Source of the DNA: Corythucha ciliata | Taxonomy: Eukaryota; Arthropoda; Insecta; Hemiptera; Tingidae | Assembly (NCBI GenBank): GCA_038030265.1 | Contig: CM075938.1 | Span: 8,905,009-8,969,008 of the forward strand | Length of the DNA: 64,000 nucleotides | Direction: 5' to 3' | Shown here: positions 52,629 through 63,365 of the stretch, in pieces | Numbering within the stretch: the stretch's first letter is position 1 | Layout of the letters: every line of letters begins with the position of its first letter | Translations under genes and position numbers: made by a program | Notes under the pieces: generated by a model | Told to the model about the DNA's origin: nothing | Seen by the model: the letters and a program-made list of their open reading frames with translations, nothing else | The model's database searches: none

Positions 52629-54336
52629 CTATAGAGCTGTGGTTGAGCAAACCTGATCGTCTTTCGTTGTGACGGGTTCATCGTAAAGAAGATCCTCTTC
52701 GAGGTCGTCCTCTAGGTCTTCGAGATCACCGTCGCTGCGCCATGAATTCCCTTCGCCTGGAAGCCACCAGATGTATACGAACCAGTTCTGAAAAAAATAA
52801 ACAAATCTTTGAGATTGTCCTCGGAACTAAATTCACCCGATATTATACTCACAAGAAAAGCGTTGGTGGCAACGAATAGAAGCGGGAAAAGAAGGGATTT
52901 CGAATTACTCAGCGCGACTAGACTCAAGCACCAGACGACCGAAAATGTCGGTAGAAGCACGGCGGAGAGACGAAGATCACGGCGAAGAGTGTCCGTTGAA
53001 TTGGCAGCGTCGCCGACCAAACCGGGACTCCGTTAGCGGAGGCTATGTCGGCCATTTCAGGGGTGGGAAGTGACGACGCGGCACTTTTATTCGTCGCGGA
53101 ACGGAGTAGTGACGGCCTTAGACCTAGAATGGCGAAGACAGATGTTGCCACTACAAGTAGTGACACTGGAAGAATGAAAGATGCGAGAAATCCTTTGTCG
53201 AGAGACAACCAACAGTAGTTGTGTAACTCGTAGCTCCGCCAGTTGAACAGCGTACACAACTGTCCAAAAAAAAAAAACGACCAAAAAATTATATTTTCAT
53301 CTTATCTCAAAATGATGATTGTCTAAAAACTTGCATAAACTGCCGGTGCTGGAAGTATCCAAGCTCCCAAAGAACAAATCCCCAGCATAGATTTCGTATC
53401 CTTACAGATTAGGCGTAAATAGCAGTACAAACTGGTCCCAGTGAACGTAGCTGCAGTCACTAAATGCAAAAAATGCAATCCAACAGCGACTGAGCCACAA
53501 GTTCGAGCATCACTAGTCGCCTAAGAGTTAAATTTGTCATTATAATGCCATAAAATTGTGGATGGGACTACAAAGAGACGCGGGCAGTACTCTCTAGTTA
53601 AAACACAGTCAATCAAATAATTTCCCTGTGGTAATCAGGACAATTAATAGCCGTGAGAGAGAGAGATGACCATGTCTCATGAACGTTTGGCGTGGCTGTA
53701 CGCACCTGGACGCCCAGCATGAATAAAAGATTTGTTAGCGTTAGCGCTAGTTCTGTGTTTAATAAGACTAAAATTGACGGATCTTTAGAGCGAACACGTC
53801 GAAGAGCGGAGGCCAGCGTCAAAAATTGAGCTACGAGAGCGACAACTGCTCCAACGATGACGACCTGAATTGACACAAAATACAAATTTTTCGATCAAAC
53901 GCGGTTATTTAATTGAAAGACCGCGGAGGTCGACTTACCTGAATGTTGTGTGGTGGTTGAACGGTAGCCGGCACGTTGAACGACCCACCACCGGCACTAC
54001 CGGCCACGCCATTCGGTAAAAGCGCGGCACCGCCACCCCCCACTGAGCTCAATTGTCCTCCGACGCTACCGCCGCCGTTTCCACCACTCCCACCGCTACC
54101 ACCACCTCCTCCACCTCCACCGTAGTAAATGTACATAACGGAGTCGATAAGGTCGTGATCGTGAAGATCAGTGTCCGCTAGACTGTCCTCGGGTAGGGAC
54201 ACTTCTTCTGATTCTTCGTTGTCGTCGTTGTCACTCACCACCGGGCTGACGATTGTTCGAGTTAGAGTCTTCGTTTCACCAACATGAACTGTTTCGACTT
54301 TGTCTTTTGACAGTTCGGGTGCTGGTAGCAAGGATC
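52629..54336 (-). CDS. Adhesion-type (family B2) seven-transmembrane receptor, C-terminal exons
   Basis: Five minus-strand exons, all joined in phase 0: 53939-54336, 53706-53864, 53335-53520, 52853-53259 and 52629-52787 (TAG stop). The first begins at an acceptor (ctcatacag), so more exons lie upstream; it encodes an acidic stretch and a Gly-rich linker (eight Gly then SGGSGG) before the membrane domain. TM segments visible include VVIVGAVVALVAQFLTLA, LALTLTNLLFMLGV, LHFLHLVTAATF, ICSLGAWILPAPAVY, FILPVSLLVVATSVFAIL, LSAVLLPTFSVVWCLSL and LLFPLLFVATNAFL. YCWLSLDKG is the family-B2 signature before TM5. The tail is very acidic. A one-base shift near 53030 breaks the fourth exon between TM5 and TM6. 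The ortholog is not identified. Confidence 0.82.
53260..53334 (-). other. Probable GC-AG intron in the receptor gene
   Basis: The donor reads TAT|GCAAGT and the acceptor ttttggacag|TTG. A GT donor that keeps both the TM4 sequence and phase 0 is not visible. GC-AG introns favour exactly the GCAAGT consensus. Confidence 0.6.
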
Positions 54337-55309
54337 CTGTATGAGAAAAATACAAGATTTATGAGAATTCTAAATCTGGAGAAATTACTTCTTTTTTAAC
54401 AGAGGGTGAACAACTAATAAATAACAATTTCGATAAAACTGCCCTGAAATCAACGCTGCTGACATCCCCAGCATCACCCGCAAGAAGTTTTTAAAACCCC
54501 CCTCGAGCGCCATTTTCACGGATAAACAGTTCCCCCGAGGGTGACATCGCAAAGGCCAAAAAGGAAAGGAACTGGAATGGTTTAGCGGATCGGTTGTGTG
54601 TTATGGTTGTTGGTGGGGGTGGAGGGGTATGGTCGAAGAAGTAAGAAAGAGCCGAGAGTTCTGGGAAAGATTTATAGACGATACAAGGTTTACAGGGTTT
54701 GCTAGACTTTTCGCCCCCCCCCCCCGCCGTTCACTCACCCAAATTTATCGTTATGGCCTCTAGGACAATGAGAAGAAGCAATAGTCCGTGGCGTGGAGAG
54801 GGTGGGTGAACAAGAAACATTAAAGTTCTTCACACCCTCGCTCCCCTTGCGCTCATACTCTCCCTGTATCTCTTCAGCCTCATTGGAGGGCATTATTACG
54901 TGCGTGTTTTTGTCGAAGAAGAAAAAAAAAATTGGGTCGAATTATTTAGCCAATGACCTGGGAAAAGTGTTCTTAGCGTGAACAAAAAATGAAGAAAAGA
55001 GCATTATCAGGGAAGTTATTTCCAAACGTCGCACAGTGTGTGTGCGATGATGATGTATACGGCTAAGGAGAAAAATTGGAAACATTTGTCATCGATAAAA
55101 GCTAATGGTACCTCGAAAGAAAGCAATCCCTATAGAAAAGATAAAGGACTTGCAGGCAGAAGGGACTGAAAACCTCGGAACAGAAAATTCGGTGGAACTT
55201 CAAATCACGCAGATTTTTCTTTTCAATTGTTTGTTTGATCAAGTAACAGAGCGAAATTATTAGGGGACGAAGTCGGAAGAAGAACGACTGCATGAAAGAG
55301 TGAAAAGCT
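54337..55309 (-). other. Intron/upstream region of the receptor gene
   Basis: No convincing exon. Contains a C12 tract at about 54714-54725 and gtgtgtgtgcgatgatgatg simple sequence near 55035. The frame at 55102-55293 on minus has no motif. Confidence 0.45.
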
Positions 55310-55960
55310 AGGGAAAATTGCTAATAATCGTGGATAAACTGCGAAAAAGCGCTCATTCGTGGTTGCTTGATGCAACTTTCAGACCAAGATTAGGAAATAA
55401 TCACTGATTTGCGGTGTATAAAGGCAATTTTAGGTCAAAAATCACAAATTTAGAAGAAGTCGCTTGTGTGCTGATCTTGGGTCAAGCCCGCACGGCTGAA
55501 ATTATTTTTAAAAAAATAAAAATAAAAACCTACAAAGTCGGGGCTAAAATGGAAACAAATAGCAAATTTACATCTAAAATTGCGACAAATCACCGATTCG
55601 TGGATTTAAAAAAAAAAAGGCACGAATTAGCTAGCGGCTAAATTTGCGAAAATCGCTAATAGTTGGCCAAAATCGAAAAAAAACCGCTGCTAAAATACAG
55701 CAAAAAAAAAAAACGCTAATTCGTGAATCAAATTAGAGAAAATGGCTAACTAGTGGCAAAAATTTGGAACAAAAGCTAATTCGTGGCAAAATTGCTAATA
55801 AATTCGCGGCAAAAATTGAGAAATAGCGGTAATTGATAGTTAAAACTTGAAATTGAAAAAAAAATGCTAACGTGGGACTAGCCTGTAAAGTCAAAAATGC
55901 TAATTTCCGGGTAATATTGATAAAATCACTAACTAGCGCAACTTAAATTCTAGCGTGCGC
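55310..55960 (+). repeat. Degenerate family A array, forward
   Basis: gctaattcgtggc...aaaattgagaaa units with the gatgcaactttcagacc variant at about 55370. If the receptor gene extends upstream, this array is within its intron. Confidence 0.8.
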
Positions 55961-55989
55961 GGGAAAAAGAGTATAAGTCCATAACTGTA

Positions 55990-56547
55990 TCATGTACAGA
56001 CCGTCTGGAGTCCTACCAGGTACCAGGATACAGCATCTTTGCCCTACCGAGAGCTAGGCGAGTGGCCTCTGGAATTCTTGTTGGCGTGAAAACGGCCTTA
56101 GTAGCCGACTTCACCGTGTTGAAAGAGGCGGACACAAATGATGGCCTCGAAGCCGTGGGACTGGATGTCTGGATGGATGCCTGCCGCCGGCGAATAGTGA
56201 TCCTGTACAACCCTCCATCCAATGTACCCAACCTTGGATGGTTGGAAACTGTTTGGACATCCAACACAGTTGTCTACGGCGATTTCAATGCCCCCTCCAG
56301 CAGATGGGGGATATAGCAGGACAACAGCGGTAGGCAGAGCCATTGAGGAATTCATTGACGATATAGCCCGGTTGAGGTGATTGAGAACGAGGGAAGCGTG
56401 CCCACTTTTCATGCGTACAACGGGGGAACTGGTCACTCGGATCTCATCCTGGCCCACTCCGCACTCAGGGATTGCCTGGAACACTATGTGAGGCCGGCGC
56501 CCGGCGTCCTTGGACACAAATTGATGCACCTTGCCTGGAAGGGAGGA
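55990..56547 (+). pseudogene. LINE endonuclease (EEP) domain fragment
   Basis: Reads RARRVASGILVGVKTAL, then a body ending in VVYGDFNAPSSRWG near 56270-56310, the catalytic Asn/Asp block of jockey-like apurinic endonucleases. After a frame break near 56312 it resumes with GTGHSDLILAHSAL, which includes the second catalytic Asp/His region (SDL). It runs into the assembly gap, so its continuation is unknown. Confidence 0.82.
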
Positions 56548-57047
56548 NNNNNNNNNNNNNNNNNNNNNNNNNNNNNNNNNNNNNNNNNNNNNNNNNNNNN
56601 NNNNNNNNNNNNNNNNNNNNNNNNNNNNNNNNNNNNNNNNNNNNNNNNNNNNNNNNNNNNNNNNNNNNNNNNNNNNNNNNNNNNNNNNNNNNNNNNNNNN
56701 NNNNNNNNNNNNNNNNNNNNNNNNNNNNNNNNNNNNNNNNNNNNNNNNNNNNNNNNNNNNNNNNNNNNNNNNNNNNNNNNNNNNNNNNNNNNNNNNNNNN
56801 NNNNNNNNNNNNNNNNNNNNNNNNNNNNNNNNNNNNNNNNNNNNNNNNNNNNNNNNNNNNNNNNNNNNNNNNNNNNNNNNNNNNNNNNNNNNNNNNNNNN
56901 NNNNNNNNNNNNNNNNNNNNNNNNNNNNNNNNNNNNNNNNNNNNNNNNNNNNNNNNNNNNNNNNNNNNNNNNNNNNNNNNNNNNNNNNNNNNNNNNNNNN
57001 NNNNNNNNNNNNNNNNNNNNNNNNNNNNNNNNNNNNNNNNNNNNNNN
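56548..57047. other. Assembly gap, 500 N
   Basis: Exactly 500 N, which is often a placeholder of arbitrary length. Open frames that cross it are artefacts. Confidence 0.98.
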
Positions 57048-57223
57048 GGCGAAAAACACAGTTGTGCGTTGTGTATCATCATCTCCATGCGAATGAATCA
57101 ATATCCCATCCTGTTTAAAAAAAAACAGGGCATTAGGTAAGAAATTTTAAATGGGAAATGAACACAAATTCGGTCCATTAGTGTGCACGACGTCATATCC
57201 GGAAGGTAGCACAACCAGTGAAG

Positions 57224-57564
57224 CTAAACAAAACATTTTATTTTATGCAAAAGCAGTGGATTTTTCAATTTTATTGTTGTATTTATTACAAAAAACTTAT
57301 CTGAACATCGTGGTAAGTGTATTGTAGCGTGTCTGTCGAGGGCAGCGAACGGGTTGTAAAAGGCTGCTGTATCAGGTGACCTTGAAAAATTGTCGTCTAC
57401 ACTGGATGCAAGAGTCGCTGTTCGAAGATTTGTTTGTTCTTTGGGATCTTCACTTTGAAAACTGAAGATCTTATTTCTGTCATGGTCAAATAAAATAGGG
57501 CTAAGCTTTTTCTCTGTCCGGAAAATAGCAGCAACACACATATGGTCCAGAGCCAGGTTCTTCC
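57224..57564 (-). CDS. Candidate terminal exon, unknown protein
   Basis: An acceptor-like ...gcttag| on the minus strand at about 57565 opens a frame (DGKNLALDHMCVAAIF...) that stays open about 113 codons and ends at 57224. An aataaa word lies inside its last third. Composition is protein-like (mixed charged and hydrophobic) but I recognise no domain. It could be part of a gene or a decayed element. Confidence 0.35.
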
Positions 57565-58285
57565 CATCCTAAGCACACGTGCATGTTGATAATTTTGTTA
57601 GGCCTGTTCCATTGTTTTAGAATTGTTTACTTACTTTTAATTGGAACGTTTCGCTTAGAGAGCTTCTGCAGACATTGATTTGTCAATTAATTGGCGAATA
57701 TAACGACGTTGGTGGTGCCAGGTAGACCCACTACTTGTTTAAATGAGATATTGGAGCACTGAATTCTTCACAAAAACACCACAGACTCTCCTATAAATAA
57801 CGAAAAACCTAATTATTGACAGTGGCCTCTGTCAGAGGCAGTCCTGTGAGAGAATGATGGAGTGAGTGTGAGGTGGCGAACACACTAGAGCGACACGATA
57901 TCGTTTCGATATCGCCGACGCTTATTAACAGCGTCAAGGACAGATAGAAACAACTGGAAATGAGTCAGAGTGATGTATAAACGATGTCGTATCGCCATAG
58001 TTTGAACGCCGCCTGAGAGGGAGATGATCTCAACCTACGAATAAGAGGAAATAGTACCACGTTATAGCATGATTAGAGGGGGTGGGGCCAATACCTCCGC
58101 TCCTGAAGGCAACCCAACCAAAACGTTCAAACTGATGATGGCGGTAAAAACACTTGCAATGGAGTCATTATGAGCAAATAAGGAAAGCTGGAGTTAGCTG
58201 CCAAAATTTCTAGGTTCAAAATGATGAAAATGCGCAAAAGCGAGAAATAAATATTAACCAATGGCAATAATTATGTTCCACTCAC

Positions 58286-58359
58286 AAAGTACACTCAGCA
58301 TCGCCTCTTCACTGATGTTCCATGAACTAAAAAGAGTAGACACCTCTCCCGAATCCATG
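58286..58359 (-). CDS. Candidate first coding exon
   Basis: caacaccATGG at 58359 (minus) starts MDSGEVSTLFSSWN and runs 24 codons to a gtgagt donor at 58280-58285. The Kozak context and donor are good. Its natural partner would be the exon candidate at 57564, but the phases do not join without a stop, so an exon between them or a different partner would be required. Confidence 0.3.
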
Positions 58360-59013
58360 GTGTTGAAACGCTGAACCCAGAAACGAAGAATTTGATCGAA
58401 CAAAAGAAATTGAATTGAAACAAAAACCCAGCACTCAACTGCTCACTAACACTGAACGGCTAGAATGGAATTCACTAGGAGGCTAATGGCTTGAAAGTCG
58501 AAACTTTTTTCGACTTCGAGGCTTTTCATGTCCGATCTTACCATCTGAACCTACACGACGCGGCAGCTTTATGAAGGTTCTTTTTTTCATGTACAACCGT
58601 CCCCCTTATTTTCGTTTTTCTTTTTACCAAATGATACATACGGCTATGTTGAACGAGCCGACACGGCTAGTAATGACGTGGAGTGCGGAGCGCGGCGACG
58701 TACCGATGCAGTTCTCCTATGAGCAAAGCAGCGCAGATGGAACCCAATTAATATTCACGAATAACAAATAATTATTAGGCCAGCCATTTTAAAAACGCCA
58801 AGCATTGAGAAAAAATACAGTAAAACTTGCTATTTTTTATTGTGTTATTGTTAGGGTCCACCTCACTGTTATAATGGTTTTGCGAAAAACTGAAAAAATT
58901 GCAACAAAAAGTTGGCAGTTCTTCAATACTACAACTCGACTGCAAGTTCACCTTTCCCAGGGTTGCAAAACTGGATTTCATTAGACCCTAAAGCAACAGA
59001 CATGCGGTACTCA

Positions 59014-59103
59014 CCAAACAACGAGCAAAATATTTTTCGATTTTCAGGTGGTCAGTTTCCAGGCAGTTGCTAGAAATTGATTGATATTTTGCTCGTTACT
59101 TGG
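59014..59103. repeat. Hairpin, 30-bp arms
   Basis: ccaaacaacgagcaaaatat at 59014 pairs with atattttgctcgttacttgg ending at 59103, with a 29-nt loop. Could be a short MITE remnant. Confidence 0.6.
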
Positions 59104-60040
59104 CAAAAACATATTTATAAATAAGGAAGTTAACCTTTTGCGAAGCTTGGCAAAAAAAAATTAAGTGTCTACGTTGGCTGGTCCTGACGAATTTGTTAAA
59201 GAAGCTGAAATACGATTACAAGATATTTTTAAAATAAAACGCGGCTACATTGGCTAAGAACGACCTAAAAATGTTGTGTGCTTGAACACATTGTTGTCTG
59301 CATCGTGTTGAACAGCTAACCCAAACGTGTGCTTACACATTTTGTCCACGGCTAGCAATTACACGTCATGGTACGCCTTGGAAATTTCTTGGCCATGTAT
59401 GTTTTACACGACTCTCTATTTCACACTGCAAATCGCTCAGGGCACACGCACATGGCGTGGCTTGCTAATAATTTCCTCTAGCGGAGTCATATTTTAGTAA
59501 GCCGCGATTTCGTGAGCCATGTACATTTTCATAGTCGCGTAGACGGCCGCTCACAAGGCACGTGAAAATAAAGTCACTACGAGACGGTTCAAATTAAAAA
59601 CATTGATAAATAATGTCAAAGGAGAGGTTTCCGTCTTTGACATGTTACCCGGAAGGGTAGCTTCACTTGTAAAGTTACTTTTCCCTTCAGTTATGATATG
59701 GTCGGGGATTTTGGAAGACACTCCCTCCATGTTATTCCTCCTCTATGGCGGAAATCAAACGAACCTTAACTAGAGGGGAAATAACCCTGATTACTTCAGT
59801 GACAACCTCACCCAGAAAGTTGTCTCTCCTTTACCCTACGTCACTCGCAAGCGGGGTGCGACGGCAGGGACTACAGAGTGCGGCATAGGACTAACATCAA
59901 ACGCTTCTCATCAATTGCGATCGCAAACCTCGGCAGAGCGAGAAAATTCGTCTTCTATAAAGGGGAATCGAGCAGAAGCGGGGAACTCATTGAACTACCG
60001 TTCTACCTAAAGTGAGCGAGTCTGAGAGGTCTCAGGGGAA

Positions 60041-60929
60041 GACATTCTGAAGTATGTTAATAAACTTGACTCCTCAGACGCCCGAGACTGCTACGAGATG
60101 TCTACCAATCTCTTCAAGGAAATCACCCCATTCTTAATAGAACCTCTCCACATATTGGTGAACGCGTGCCTCTTGTCCGGCCACTTTCTGGACGCTCTTA
60201 AATAAAAGTGGTGCCACAGTCTATAAAAAAGGAAATTCGGACGACCTGAATAACTACAGACCAATTTCATTTTGCCAATAGTGTCAAAAGTTGTAGAATA
60301 TTTCGTAAACAAACAATTAAAACGAGTACTTCGAAAATTACAAAGTTTACTCCACGGATCAGTTTTGATACCGCACCAAGAACTCTGTTGTGGATGCAAT
60401 TGTGGCTCTCACATCGAAAATCTCGGAAACTTATGAAGCAAAAGGAACTGCAGTGAGAGACTTTTTGTACTTGAGCCACGCCTTTGATCATACCCAGATT
60501 TTATGCAAGCTGAAGTGCTATGGAGTCAAGGGAACGGTCCTCGACCTCATTAAATCCTACGTAGACAATAGTCAGCAATAAGTCTCATTAGGACTAGGGA
60601 ACGAGTCTACAGTGACGACATTAATCACCGGGGTTCCAGAAGGGTCGATCCTCGGTCCTACTCTTTTTATTATTCTTACCAACGATTTCGCTTTTTGCCT
60701 GGATACCATCACATCCTATAGATACGCCGATGACACTACACTGCTGGCTTGCTCATCAGATTTCGAAACCGCCCAAACGATATCTGATCACTTATTGGAA
60801 AAAGCGAAAAATTGGTTTGTAACCCATGGCTTACAAATAAACGAACGGAGATCTGTGCGCGTCTTTTTTACGCTCCGACAACCCCCGACCTCTGATGAGG
60901 CAATGAATTACACTGGAGCAGAATTTTAA
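60041..60929 (+). pseudogene. LINE reverse transcriptase, degraded
   Basis: Begins with a helical segment containing EITPFLIEPLHILVNACLLSG and NYRPISF, the RT entry motif. After frame changes it reads DAIVALTSKI, FLYLSHAFDH (FLDLSKAFD expected, so the first catalytic Asp is Tyr), GVPEGSILGPTLF and YRYADDTTLLA (catalytic YADD intact). At least three shifts occur between 60190 and 60610. A CR1/jockey-group LINE is the best description. Confidence 0.82.
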
Positions 60930-61175
60930 GGAACTAGAAAACGTTCTATTTCATTTGCCGCAAATCATTCCTACACTACAAAAACGCATACAAGTACACG
61001 TAAACGAAATTTAAATACATTAAACAATGAAATGATCATGGCTCCAGGAAGGCTAAGAATTCCTCAAGGGTGACCAGGGGTCCTCAGGGGTAGCGTCAAG
61101 GGTGATCAGTCTAAGCTGGGCTCTGAATTTTCTAGACGAGACGCTGGGCTCCTTGAGCGATAACGGAAGCGCATT
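60930..61175. other. Short unassigned spacer
   Basis: Contains an imperfect palindrome around agctgggctctgaattttctagacgagacgctgggctcc (61107-61150). No gene. Confidence 0.4.
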
Positions 61176-61545
61176 TTAAAGCTTCGCGCCTAGGAACTTC
61201 GGATTTATACGCGCAGAAGTGGCAAGACGGACCGAGTCCAAAGCCAAGTCACCGACATGTCTTGTAGCGTATCCGTGAGAGGCAGAGTTTAGTGGAAACT
61301 GTCTTATGTGAGAGCGTACAAATAACAGGATGTTCCAAATGAATGCCCCGTACGTTGTCATAATTTTCAGGCGTTTGAACCATTCACGGCACGACAGGCG
61401 GTTCCCTGATCCACACATTGCTCGTATTGCAGATTTTTGCAGCTTGAGGATCGTATCTCCGTGCGCGGAGTTGCCCCAGACGGTGATAGAGTACGACATT
61501 CTGGAGTAGAACAGACCGAGGAACAATAGACGGAGAGTCACAGAG
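61176..61545 (-). pseudogene. LINE ORF2 C-terminal fragment
   Basis: Minus strand reads YSRMSYSITVWGNS, LQKSAIRAMCGSG and CREWFKRLKIMT, the conserved region after RT in CR1/jockey LINEs. It is on the strand opposite the RT fragment at 60041-60929. At its 5' side it is fused to Gypsy RT sequence near 61540. Confidence 0.8.
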
Positions 61546-62881
61546 AGGTTTTGCGACAGATGATAATTGAGGGCAAAATTTGGCATAATAATAAGTCATC
61601 CCAAGAAACCGTCTCAATTCAGTAACATTCGTCGGCTTCTGATATGCACCTATGGCTTGAACCTTTGCTTCATCAGCTTCTATTCCATCCCCGGACACAA
61701 TATGACCTAGAAACTTCACTCTTTCAGCTCTGAATACGCATTTCGTTTCATTCAAAGTCACCCCCTCATCTTTTTAGCCTTTTAACAACATTAGTTAATC
61801 GTTCGATAGAATTTCCATAAATAAGTGAATCGTCTAATAAAGTAATCACACCGTCTATGCATTGTACATATAGTACGTTCGTCATGTACTTATGGAAAAC
61901 CTCGGACGCGCTGGCAACGCCAAACGGAACCCTGCTGTATTAGTACCGACCAAAGGTGTTAAAAAGGTTGTCAATTTAGTACTTTACGGGTGTAATTTTA
62001 TCTGATAGTACCCCGACCGACAGTCTATTATCGAGAAAAACGTGTCACCTTTGAGCTGGGACAATAAATCGTTTACAAACTGCATCATGAGCCTCTCCCT
62101 TTTTTCCAGCTTTGTTTAAATGGTAGTAATCTACACAGATTCGAACTTCCTCTGCATTTGCTTTTGGTACGACCACCGTATGATCTACCCAGTCCGTTGG
62201 CTCATCAATGCGAGTGATAATGCCAAGCTTTTCCATCCGGTCTAACTCTCTTTTTGTCTTTTCCCTCAAGGGAATTGGAATTCTTCGTGGGGCTCCGACC
62301 GCGTAAGGCTTAGCATGGTCGTCTAAAATTATTTTATGTTCCGCTTTTGTGAGATCAATTCCTTTGAAAATTTCAGGAAACTGTTTTTCTATCTTCATGT
62401 TTAGTTTAGAGACCTGTCCTACCCATTTCAAAATTCCCAATTTCAATACAGCCGGTCGGCCTAGTAAAGGAACCTGGGATCCTTCGATTACAAATATTTC
62501 TTTCACTGCAGATTTGTCCTTACATTTTAATGAAGTTTTAAATTTTTCCTTTACTGAAATTTGAATTTTTCCCAGGACCGTACAACTTTTTTTTGTTGTC
62601 TTTAACGCATGAGTTTTTGAAAAGCAATTTGTGAATTGAGAGAAAGTCATTAAAGACACGTCGGCACCTGTGTCTTTACGGAATTGGACAGGCTTACATA
62701 GATTCCCGAGTCTTAAACGTATTCCCCATGGTTTCGCATTGACCTTGCACACTTCTCTAACGAAACCGAGACCCATCGATGATCCGTCACTTTCATTTCT
62801 TGACACGGCTACTCCTCTCGACGTCATGAATTTTGGTACGCCTACTTCGGCACACTCGCGCAAAATGCCCTTTATAACCAC
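61535..62881 (-). pseudogene. pol: Gypsy protease and reverse transcriptase, frameshifted
   Basis: FRKDTGADVSLM is the protease active site (about 62660) and LLGRPAVLKLGI the second motif. RT starts LDDHAKPYAVGAPRRIP, passes DWVDHTVVVPKA, and is damaged after about 62045. A shifted frame shows CRSGYYQI-like palm A sequence, a DDSLIYG box where the catalytic Asp pair is expected, and then KCVFRAERVKFLGHIVS and LRRFLGMTYYYAKF (61560-61760). It ends at AKPLC. Confidence 0.82.
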
Positions 62882-63365
62882 ATTTCCAACATTCAGCGCC
62901 TAAAGCCGGGCAGAGCGTAGTGTGCTCACCTCGAAATCCGCATGTTTCACAATGTTCACTGGTGGGTAGGTCACTCATAGATCTAAATTTTCTTTGTGAC
63001 TTCTTTCGTCTGACTAAGTCGATTTTGGCTTCATTTGAGGGGTTTCGTACAACACCTTGCTGAATGCGAATTCTCTCAGCCTGTCTTCCACAGTTCTCAG
63101 GACAAATTTGTTTCTTGTTCATTCTACCTAAAACAATTCGGACAGGTGAATCTGATATTCCTTGCACTAACTTGTGCATGATCAAGTCACCTTTTAGGTC
63201 ACCAAAGTCACACTTTGATGCAATCCTGTGCAAATCTCGAATGAAAAGGTCCACTGGCTCCCCTGAATGTTGGTTACGACTTAAAAATCTTGCACACTCA
63301 AAAAGCTTGAAGAAGAGGGACAAAAAAATTCCAGCATCGAATCCGTTTTATTTAGTCGATGCATT
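62793..63365 (-). CDS. gag: Gypsy gag C-terminal half with two knuckles
   Basis: Minus strand: capsid-like SGEPVDLFIRDLHRIASKC and GDLIMHKLVQGISD, then CETCGFRGEHTTLC (C-x2-C-x6-H-x4-C spacing by eye) and CWKCGYKGHFARVC (standard CCHC), followed by a basic tail. The N-terminus is not in this frame; the first residues shown are probably internal, with a break near 63345. Confidence 0.8.

Larger units (their letters stand above)
57565..60040. other. Otherwise unassigned sequence
   Basis: No repeats or motifs that I can name apart from the exon candidate and the hairpin at 59014. Mixed AT-rich sequence. Confidence 0.4.
61535..63365 (-). mobile_element. Degraded Gypsy element, minus strand
   Basis: Gag with two CCHC knuckles, protease and RT on the minus strand; RNase H and integrase are missing because the element ends in LINE sequence near 61540. 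The gag knuckle arrangement resembles the element at 34943, but the sequences are not the same copy. Confidence 0.82.

Noticed and set aside
56377..57140. Long open frames crossing the N gap
   Set aside because: The frames are open only because N gives no stop codons. Only the LINE endonuclease part left of the gap is supported.
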